From an uncultured Verrucomicrobiota bacterium (lineage in GTDB: Bacteria; Verrucomicrobiota; Verrucomicrobiae; Verrucomicrobiales; DEV007), in assembly GCA_902591645.1 (NCBI GenBank), contig CACJBM010000039.1, positions 1-20,034 of the forward strand: DNA of 20,034 nucleotides, in the 5' to 3' direction. How positions within the stretch are numbered: the stretch's first letter is position 1; the number at the start of each line of letters is the position of its first letter. Below are positions 13,626 through 20,034 of the stretch, piece after piece. The position numbers and the translations under genes are program-made. The notes beneath the pieces were generated by a model that was not told where the DNA came from, ran no database searches, and worked only from the letters and a program-made list of their open reading frames with translations.

Positions 13626-15698
13626 ATGGAACATCCATTTCTTGAAGATGAATTTAAAATTCGCTGGTCTCAACTGAAGCCGGAAAATGTGGTATCTGAT
13701 ATTTCCGAAGCTATAAAAAGGGCCGAGGATAAGATTAGTGCCTTGTCTGGTGATGATTCTCCCAAAACTGAACTAACTTTTGAAAATACACTATTGGCAC
13801 TTGAGAGCGCTTATGAAACGTTGAGCCGTCCTTGGGGATTAGTAGGTCATTTGGATTCGGTTTGTAACTCGGATCCTTTGCGTGAAGCGCAAAATACGAT
13901 GCTCCCAAAGGTTTCTGAATTTTTTGCTAAGATTCCTTTGAATGCTGGTCTTTGGAACCGAGTCAAATCTTACAGTGAGACTGATGAGGCCAATTCATTA
14001 TCTCCGACAAAGAGAAGATTCCTTGATGAGACGATCACTGATTTTCGGAACAGTGGAGCTGAGTTGTCCGATGAGAAGAAAGGGAGGCTCATGGAGCTGG
14101 AATCCGAACTGGCGCAGAAAACTCAAAAATACTCAGAGAATGTTCTCGATTCAACCAATGCCTGGGAAATGGTAATTGAGGAAGAGGATCATTTAGTGGG
14201 CTTGCCAGTCCTAGCGAAGTCAGCTGCTCTTGAAAGCGCAAAGTCCAAAGGCATTGCGAGTGATGAGGAACCTAAATGGAGGTTTACTTTACAGGCGCCA
14301 TCCTTTTTCCCTGTCCTTGAGCATGTTGAATCAAATTCGATACGTAAGCAGGTCTGGGAAGGGACATGTGCTATAGGCGCTAGCGGAGATTATGATAATA
14401 CCGATCTCGTTTGGACAATATTGAGCCTCCGTCAGGAGAAGTCAGAAATCTTGGGAGAGGAGAACTTTGCTGATCAGGTCCTACAGCGCCGAATGGCCAA
14501 GGATGGTAAAAGGGCATTAGGATTTGTTGAAGATTTACATAACAGGACAAAACCATTCTTTGATGTTGAAACTAAAGAACTCGAAGATTACAAGGCCCAG
14601 TCAGAGGGAAATCAATCGGGTCCCCTAGAACCATGGGAAATTGCTTATTGGGCAGAAAAGAGGCGCAAGGAGGAATACGATTTTGATGATGAGGAATTGA
14701 GGCCGTACTTTTCAATAAGGAGCGTCATTGAGGGAATGTTCTCTATCGTAACGGAAATTTTTGGAGTGAAGATCACGGAACCGGATGAAAGGCCTGATGT
14801 CTGGCACGAATCGGTTAAATTTTATGAAATACATGATGCAGAAAAGGGCAATCATCTCGGTTCCTTTTATGCTGATTGGTTTCCTCGTGAGTCTAAACGC
14901 AGCGGGGCATGGATGAATTATCTTATTACTGGAGAGCCTCAAGATACTGGAGAGAGGACGCCTCACCTTGGATTAATGTGCGGCAATATGACTCCTCCGG
15001 TTGGTAATGAACCAGCCCTTTTGAAGCATGATGAAGTGGAGACTGTATTCCATGAATTTGGACACCTTTTACATCATCTCTTAGGTGAAGTGGATATTAA
15101 GTCACTTAATGGAGTCAACGTGGCTTGGGACTTCGTTGAATTGCCATCTCAAATCATGGAGAACTTTTGTTGGGCAAGAGAATCACTGGATCGTTTTGCG
15201 CGGCATTATGAGACGGGCGAATTAATTCCGGATGATCTTTTTAAGAAGATGCTAGATGCACGCAATTATCGTTCGGCCACTGCTATGATGCGTCAGCTTA
15301 GCCTTGGTAAGCTTGATCTTGAACTGCATATTAATGAGGCTTCAAAAGCGGAGCCTGGGCGCGATCTTGATGCACTGACTGAAGAGCTCCTTGTTGCTTA
15401 CACTATTCCGACCCTGACCAAAGCTTCGACGATGGCTCGTCGTTTTGGCCATCTTTTCGCGAGTCCCACAGGATACGCTGCAGCTTATTATTCCTATAAG
15501 TGGGCTGAGGTCCTCGACGCAGATGCATTTACTCGGTTCCTTGAAGAAGGGATCATGAATCCTCAGGTCGGCCTCGAATTCCGTTCTAAGATTTTGAGTA
15601 AAGGCAACTCTGAGGATCCGCAAAAACTTTTCCACGATTTTATGGGTCGAGACCCTGATCCGGAAGCGTTACTGAAGAGGAGCGGTCTGTTCAGTTAA
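13626..15698 (+). CDS. M3 family oligopeptidase (oligopeptidase A / PrlC-like)
   Basis: A cytoplasmic zinc metallopeptidase of family M3, about 690 residues from the ATG at 13626, that degrades short peptides including cleaved signal peptides. The zinc site is '[13 protein letters not shown]', with His476-Glu477-x-x-His480 in HEFGH; the third ligand is a Glu in '[10 protein letters not shown]' about 30 residues on. The mainly helical N-terminal region, '[14 protein letters not shown]', '[18 protein letters not shown]' and '[23 protein letters not shown]' near the end are all typical of PrlC/Dcp-like enzymes. A TTG start at 13599 would add nine residues and has AAGGA about 17 bases upstream. 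ATG is preferred because '[14 protein letters not shown]' resembles the usual N-terminus. It converges on the gluconokinase gene with a 5-bp gap. Confidence 0.93.
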   Translation: MEHPFLEDEFKIRWSQLKPENVVSDISEAIKRAEDKISALSGDDSPKTELTFENTLLALESAYETLSRPWGLVGHLDSVCNSDPLREAQNTMLPKVSEFFAKIPLNAGLWNRVKSYSETDEANSLSPTKRRFLDETITDFRNSGAELSDEKKGRLMELESELAQKTQKYSENVLDSTNAWEMVIEEEDHLVGLPVLAKSAALESAKSKGIASDEEPKWRFTLQAPSFFPVLEHVESNSIRKQVWEGTCAIGASGDYDNTDLVWTILSLRQEKSEILGEENFADQVLQRRMAKDGKRALGFVEDLHNRTKPFFDVETKELEDYKAQSEGNQSGPLEPWEIAYWAEKRRKEEYDFDDEELRPYFSIRSVIEGMFSIVTEIFGVKITEPDERPDVWHESVKFYEIHDAEKGNHLGSFYADWFPRESKRSGAWMNYLITGEPQDTGERTPHLGLMCGNMTPPVGNEPALLKHDEVETVFHEFGHLLHHLLGEVDIKSLNGVNVAWDFVELPSQIMENFCWARESLDRFARHYETGELIPDDLFKKMLDARNYRSATAMMRQLSLGKLDLELHINEASKAEPGRDLDALTEELLVAYTIPTLTKASTMARRFGHLFASPTGYAAAYYSYKWAEVLDADAFTRFLEEGIMNPQVGLEFRSKILSKGNSEDPQKLFHDFMGRDPDPEALLKRSGLFS

Positions 15699-15703
15699 GT
15701 TCC

Positions 15704-16270
15704 TCAAATATGGGCAATAATCTCTGTGCAGATCTGCTCCGGACTATTATTGATTAAAACACTAAATCCTTTTTCTCCTTCTTCGAGATCCTCAAGATCT
15801 TCAAACTGAGATTCTATCATTTGCGATTTCATGAAGTGTCCTTCTCTCTTTTGCATACGCTCACTGATAAGTTCACGGTTTCCTTTGAGATGAATGAAAT
15901 GGACATTACTTCCCTTGATCTCAGAGTTTAATAGTTCCCTGTATTGACGTTTTAGCGCCGAGCAGCCGAAAAATAATGGCCAAGTACCAGTATGTGAAGT
16001 GATCGATTCACATATCGCATTGAGCCAATCTTCCCTGTCCTTGTCGTTCAGAGGTATTCCTGAGCTCATTTTTTGGACGTTTTTTTTTGGATGAAAAATG
16101 TCTCCATCTTTGAAAATTCCTTGTGTTTTTTTAGCCAAAAGTGCGCCTATGGTGCTTTTTCCGCATCCACAGACTCCCATCAGAATGTAAGTGTTATTAT
16201 TCAAGGTGAAATAAGATGAACGTGGCGTTTGCTTATGATCGCAAGTTGAGTTCTTTTCTTTTTTGTTCAT
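15704..16270 (-). CDS. gntK: Gluconokinase (GntK family)
   Basis: Phosphorylates gluconate with ATP to 6-phosphogluconate, feeding the pentose phosphate or Entner-Doudoroff route. From the ATG at 16270 it has 188 residues, close to the roughly 175 usual. The Walker A loop is 'GVCGCGKST' (32-40), with cysteines where most members have serines (GVSGSGKS). 'DGDIFHP', 'GIPLNDKDREDWL', 'CSALKRQYRELL' and 'HFMKSQMIESQF' are family signatures for substrate binding and the lid. The first about 25 residues are polar and unusual, and a TTG at 16204 would give an N-terminus closer to the family norm. The longer frame from 16384 overlaps alaS and is unlikely. With the ATG start, only 4 bp separate it from the divergent alaS start. 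No gluconate transporter or regulator is nearby. Confidence 0.9.
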   Translation of the reverse strand: MNKKEKNSTCDHKQTPRSSYFTLNNNTYILMGVCGCGKSTIGALLAKKTQGIFKDGDIFHPKKNVQKMSSGIPLNDKDREDWLNAICESITSHTGTWPLFFGCSALKRQYRELLNSEIKGSNVHFIHLKGNRELISERMQKREGHFMKSQMIESQFEDLEDLEEGEKGFSVLINNSPEQICTEIIAHI

Positions 16271-16274
16271 ATCA

Positions 16275-19046
16275 ATGACTTCCAAAGAGATTCGACAGTC
16301 CTTTTTAGATTTCTTCAAAGAGAAGGAACATAGTATCGTTCGTTCCTCATCTTTGTTGCCCGAATCTCCTGGGCTCCTTTTCACTAATGCTGGAATGAAT
16401 CAGTTCGTGCCATTCTTTCTAGGAACGCAAAAGGCACCCTATGAACCTCCGAGAGCAGCTGATACGCAGAAGTGCATCAGGGCAGGGGGCAAGCATAATG
16501 ACCTTGAAGATGTTGGATTTGATACTTATCACCAGACGCTCTTCGAGATGCTGGGGAACTGGTCATTCGGTAATTATTTCAAAAAAGAGGCAATAGAATG
16601 GGCCTGGGAGCTTCTCGTTGATCGTTGGGGATTTCCGCCATCTCGCCTCTTTGCGACTGTCTATATGCCGGGAGATGGGGACCCTGCCGAGTTTGATGAG
16701 GAGGCCTACAAGTATTGGCGTTTGGTCTTTGAGCGTGCTGGCCTTGATCCTGATGTGCACATAGTGCATGGAAACAAGAAAGATAATTTCTGGATGATGG
16801 GAGACACTGGTCCATGCGGACCATGTTCTGAAATTCATGTGGATCTGACCCCTGAAGGAGATACTAAAGGAGAATTAGTCAATGCTGATGATGCGCGGTG
16901 CATTGAGTTATGGAATCTTGTTTTCATCCAATACAATGCTGAGCCTGACGGAACCTTTAAGCCTCTTCCAGCCTGCCATGTTGATACGGGGATGGGTTTT
17001 GAGCGAGCCTGTTCTATGGTTCAGGGAACAGCAGGATTTACTGATTTTTCAAAACCAATTTCGAATTATGAGACTGATGTTTTCAGGCCAATATTTGACG
17101 CATTAGAAGAGGCGAGCGGTAAGACCTATGGCTGTACGCTTCCAATCAAGAAGGAAGGGTTAACGGATCAGGAGCAGACTGACATTGCGTTCCGAGTCAT
17201 AGCAGACCATATACGTACTTTAAGTTTTGCTATTGCTGACGGGATTAGGCCAGGTAATGCGGGCCGCAATTACGTGTTGAGGAGGATCTTGAGAAGAGCG
17301 GTCAAATTTGGACGTTCATTGGGTTTAGGTAAGGATGGTCCCTTTCTTAGTTCTTTAATTCCGACTCTGGTTTCTGAATTTGGTGAAATTTTTCCTGAAA
17401 TAAGTGCAAAGAAAGAGACGATCATAGAATTACTTAATGCTGAGGAATTGCTTTTTGGGCAGACGATTGATCGTGGAATGAAACTCTTCGAAACGGAACA
17501 GAAAAGGACAAGCGGTGATATATTTTCAGGGAAGACGGCCTTTGATCTGGAATCGACTTATGGATTTCCTATTGATCTTACAGAACTGATGGCTTCTGAA
17601 TGTGGGTTACGCGTGGATATGGAGGATTACTCCAATTGTCTCGAGGAGCATCAAAAAATTAGCAAGGGTAACGCTCAATCTGAGGTCATTGCTGCTCTGG
17701 ACTTTAAGTCTGAAGTTGAGACAGAATTCACCGGTTTTGATGAGGATGAATCAGTGGCTCGCGTTGTCGAATTTCTTGAGCGTGATGGTGAGTGTTACGC
17801 GATTGTGGATAGGTGTCCTTTATATGCTGAGAAGGGCGGTCAGGTCAGTGACCATGGTCAATTAGTAGTTGGTGATGAAACTGTTTTAATATTGGATGTG
17901 ACTCAGGTAGGTGCAGCTTTTTGCCTTCGTATTGATGGGCAGATTAGTTCGTGGGAAGGGAGCCCAATCGATGTGACATTGAAGGTCGATTCTGAACGTA
18001 GAAGAATGATTGAAACGCACCATACTGCGACTCATTTAATGCACTGGGCATTGCATGAAGTCGTCGGTCCTGAGGTCGCTCAGCAGGGATCTTTAGTCGA
18101 TCATGGGCGGCTCCGTTTTGATTTTAACAGTGAGGCTTTGCAACCTGATCAGGTGTCTGCGGTAGAGAGATTAGTCAATGAAAAGGTCTCGGACAATGAT
18201 CCGGTTTCTTGGGTCGAGGTGGAACACTCAGATATTAGAGAAAGAAAGGACATCATGCAGTTCTTTGGTGACAAGTATGGTGACATGGTGAGGGTCGTTC
18301 AGATAGGTGGCTCCGAATTAGAGTTGAACGGTTATTCAATGGAATTGTGCGGTGGAACCCATCTCAGAAACACGGGTGATATCGGACTATTTAAGATTAA
18401 AAGCGAGGGAGCTATTGCTGCGGGTGTCCGACGCATTGAGGCGGTCTGTGGTATCGCTGCTCAGCATTTTGTTGAGGAAAGAATTTCTGCTCTCAAAGGG
18501 GAATCCCATGGATTACAGCAGAAGCTTGAATCGGCTCTCCAATCTCTCGATGATGGTAGTCAGGACATGCCTGTTTTCACTGGTGATGATTCAGAGATTG
18601 AAACTTGGATACTGTTCAGGGACTCTCTCAAGGATGCCGTAATTAATGCGGATAAGACTCTCAAGAAAAGACAATCAGCCAATGCTGCAGCGGAGGCAGA
18701 TTCAATGCTCTCTAGTTTAATTTCAGATGTTCAGGGCGAGGTGCCCCTCATCGTTCATAACTTTGAAGGAACGCCCGCTCTATTACAGGAACTTTTAAAC
18801 GGACTGAAGAAAAAACAGTTTTCAGGTGTCGGAGTCTTAACTGTTATCGATTCAGATAAAGTTCATCTCGGAGTCTCTGTTTCTTCTGAATTTACGGACC
18901 GTTTTAATGCTGGAGACCTCATTTCTAAGTTGGCTCCGATCATTGGAGGAAAGGGTGGAGGAAAGCCTGACATGGCTAGAGGCGCAGGCAATGATGTAGC
19001 GGCCGTCGAATCTATGATGGCAGAGGCAAAGGCAATTATAAAATAG
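16275..19046 (+). CDS. alaS: Alanyl-tRNA synthetase
   Basis: Charges tRNA-Ala with alanine and clears misacylated Ser/Gly-tRNA-Ala; a class II synthetase of 923 residues, slightly longer than the 876 of E. coli. The start at 16275 gives the classic 'MTSKEIRQSFLDFF'; a TTG at 16263 is possible but not needed. The catalytic domain shows 'FTNAGMNQFVPFFLG', 'FEMLGNWSFGNYFKKEAI', 'GPCGPCSEIHVD' (about 179-190) and 'CHVDTGMGFERA'. The tRNA-recognition domain has 'YVLRRILRRAVKFGR'. The editing domain has 'HHTATHLMH' near 582 and 'ELCGGTHL' near 691, giving the zinc-binding His/Cys set. The C-Ala domain ends with 'GGKGGGKPDMARGAG'. An insert 'DTKGELVNADDARCIE' precedes 'LWNLVFIQYN', as in several bacterial lineages. 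No Shine-Dalgarno or leader exists in the 4-bp gap to gntK. Confidence 0.98.
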   Translation: MTSKEIRQSFLDFFKEKEHSIVRSSSLLPESPGLLFTNAGMNQFVPFFLGTQKAPYEPPRAADTQKCIRAGGKHNDLEDVGFDTYHQTLFEMLGNWSFGNYFKKEAIEWAWELLVDRWGFPPSRLFATVYMPGDGDPAEFDEEAYKYWRLVFERAGLDPDVHIVHGNKKDNFWMMGDTGPCGPCSEIHVDLTPEGDTKGELVNADDARCIELWNLVFIQYNAEPDGTFKPLPACHVDTGMGFERACSMVQGTAGFTDFSKPISNYETDVFRPIFDALEEASGKTYGCTLPIKKEGLTDQEQTDIAFRVIADHIRTLSFAIADGIRPGNAGRNYVLRRILRRAVKFGRSLGLGKDGPFLSSLIPTLVSEFGEIFPEISAKKETIIELLNAEELLFGQTIDRGMKLFETEQKRTSGDIFSGKTAFDLESTYGFPIDLTELMASECGLRVDMEDYSNCLEEHQKISKGNAQSEVIAALDFKSEVETEFTGFDEDESVARVVEFLERDGECYAIVDRCPLYAEKGGQVSDHGQLVVGDETVLILDVTQVGAAFCLRIDGQISSWEGSPIDVTLKVDSERRRMIETHHTATHLMHWALHEVVGPEVAQQGSLVDHGRLRFDFNSEALQPDQVSAVERLVNEKVSDNDPVSWVEVEHSDIRERKDIMQFFGDKYGDMVRVVQIGGSELELNGYSMELCGGTHLRNTGDIGLFKIKSEGAIAAGVRRIEAVCGIAAQHFVEERISALKGESHGLQQKLESALQSLDDGSQDMPVFTGDDSEIETWILFRDSLKDAVINADKTLKKRQSANAAAEADSMLSSLISDVQGEVPLIVHNFEGTPALLQELLNGLKKKQFSGVGVLTVIDSDKVHLGVSVSSEFTDRFNAGDLISKLAPIIGGKGGGKPDMARGAGNDVAAVESMMAEAKAIIK

Positions 19047-19126
19047 GGGTGATATTCAAATTGCCTTTTCAGTGCATCTATTTTCCTCTGTTGCAATTTT
19101 CTTGGAATTAGTGTCAAAATTGCTTA

Positions 19127-20034
19127 ATGAAACGATTCTTACGATCATGTCCCACTTTTATTAGCCTTTTTATTTGGGTTACTATTTTAAGTTCTTCTTA
19201 TTGTTTGTCAGCGGATAAGCAGTCCAGACGCATTTGGACGGACGCGGACAAAGCAGCGACTGAGGATCCTGACTATTTGTTGCAAGGGGAATATGTTTCT
19301 AAGGGAGTGGGTGTGCAGGTAGCGGCACTAGGAAAGGGAACATTCTATGTGAGTAAGTTTGAGGGAGGTCTGCCTGGACAAGGATGGGACAAGTCGAATC
19401 CTCATGTTGAGCTGATTAATGTCGAGTCTTTGAAGAAAAGAATTAATGGCATGAAAAGGACTGAACGTGTCAGCCCGACTCTTGGAGCAAAGGCACCCGA
19501 AGGAGCGACCATTTTATTTGATGGAAAGAAAACTGAACATATTAATGGTCCAGTTAAGGATGGTCTGCTCATGGCTGGCGCACAAACGACAGGCAATTAT
19601 GGAGACTTTACTCTTCACTTGGAGTTTAGGCTTCCGTACAAACCAGACTCACCACTAAGTAGTCAGGACCGTGGCAATAGCGGTATTTATTTACAGAACC
19701 GTTATGAGACTCAGATACTTGATAGCTTTGGTTTGGTTTATGATAAGGATCAGGTAAAGGTTCCCCTCAAGTCAGACCCTAAGCAGTGGTGTGGTTGTTT
19801 CTATAAATTCAAAGCTGCAGATATTCCGATGTGCTTTCCTCCACTCCGTTGGCAAACTTATGATATTGATTTTATTGCGCCAAAGTTTGACGGTGGGAAA
19901 AAAATCAGTGATGCCACTATCACAGTGAAACACAATGGCGTAATTATACATGATAAAGTCAAGTTACCAAAAGGGACAGGCGCTGGTGGAGGTCGTAAGG
20001 AAGTGCCCGAAGGGCCTATCATTTTCCAAGGGCA
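19127..20034 (+). CDS. DUF1080 (3-keto-disaccharide hydrolase type) secreted protein, 3' truncated
   Basis: An open frame from the ATG at 19127 runs off the window after about 302 codons. It starts with a signal peptide (MKRFLRSCPTFISLFIWVTI, then LSSSYCLSA). A leading segment has 'DPDYLLQGEYVSKGVGVQV', 'ALGKGTFYVSKFEGGLPGQG' and 'WDKSNPHVELI', which in Planctomycetes and Verrucomicrobia often precedes the DUF1080 domain. That domain begins near 'EGATILFDGKK' and includes 'GDFTLHLEFRLP', 'DRGNSGIYLQNRYETQILDS' and 'RWQTYDIDFIAPKFDG', a concanavalin-like beta-sandwich. Members are predicted or shown to act on 3-keto-glycosides, so a periplasmic role in sugar breakdown is plausible, but the substrate is unknown. 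It follows alaS after 80 bp, in which I see no clear terminator or promoter. Confidence 0.88.
   Translation, partial: MKRFLRSCPTFISLFIWVTILSSSYCLSADKQSRRIWTDADKAATEDPDYLLQGEYVSKGVGVQVAALGKGTFYVSKFEGGLPGQGWDKSNPHVELINVESLKKRINGMKRTERVSPTLGAKAPEGATILFDGKKTEHINGPVKDGLLMAGAQTTGNYGDFTLHLEFRLPYKPDSPLSSQDRGNSGIYLQNRYETQILDSFGLVYDKDQVKVPLKSDPKQWCGCFYKFKAADIPMCFPPLRWQTYDIDFIAPKFDGGKKISDATITVKHNGVIIHDKVKLPKGTGAGGGRKEVPEGPIIFQG

Noticed and set aside
16271..16384. N-terminal extension of gluconokinase into alaS
   Set aside because: It would overlap the conserved alaS start by over 100 bp, and the residues are not like any GntK N-terminus.
19047..19126. AAATTGC ... GCAATTT pairing after alaS as a terminator
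   Set aside because: Short AT-rich arms with a long loop and no T run directly after; too weak to call.

Overview
The window looks like ordinary chromosomal DNA from a member of the Verrucomicrobiota, perhaps Opitutae-like. The evidence is the company of genes rather than any one marker. There is a secreted protein whose C-terminus has the 'RSSDLKTW ... RRFYRL' pattern common in that phylum, a secreted DUF1080 (3-keto-disaccharide hydrolase type) protein, a bacterial SMUG1-type uracil-DNA glycosylase, FabV, and an RNase P RNA lacking the usual GGU in L15. Many genes lack a clear Shine-Dalgarno sequence. No prophage, transposon, CRISPR array or tRNA was found.

Layout. 1-1441: the 3' end of a secreted-protein gene, a peroxiredoxin (minus) and a divergent nitroreductase. 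1452-1938: the RNase P RNA gene with a promoter that predicts its 5' end, followed by a perfect hairpin. 2013-5837: a plus-strand run of fabV, dgkA, a GlcD-like FAD oxidase (overlapping dgkA by 19 bp) and a secreted endonuclease/exonuclease/phosphatase-family protein. 5899-8824: two tandem ammonium transporter genes, each with its own sigma-54-type promoter, a similar leader hairpin and a terminator. 8868-9596: a SMUG1-type uracil-DNA glycosylase. 9605-11264: two minus-strand genes, a Met/His-rich probable outer-membrane barrel containing an 18-bp tandem repeat and a small secreted CXXCH protein, separated by a terminator. 11418-12359: a secreted alpha/beta hydrolase. 12371-13516: an ArsM-like methyltransferase (minus), divergent from an M3 oligopeptidase. 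15704-19046: a gluconokinase (minus) and alaS (plus) whose start codons are only 4 bp apart. 19127-end: a truncated DUF1080 protein.

How the parts fit. Most genes are housekeeping or single-function accessory genes and do not form one pathway. The clearest regulatory unit is the ammonium uptake pair. Both genes carry -24/-12 elements with exact spacing, and the first bases of both predicted mRNAs can fold into a GGCAC-AAWA-GTnCC hairpin, so nitrogen-responsive, RpoN-dependent expression of both is likely. No P-II (glnK) gene lies beside them. I see no strong case for a wholly new defence or biosynthetic system. The best leads are the shared amt leader element, the SMUG1 gene, the Met-rich repeat protein with its CXXCH neighbour, and the RNase P L15 change.
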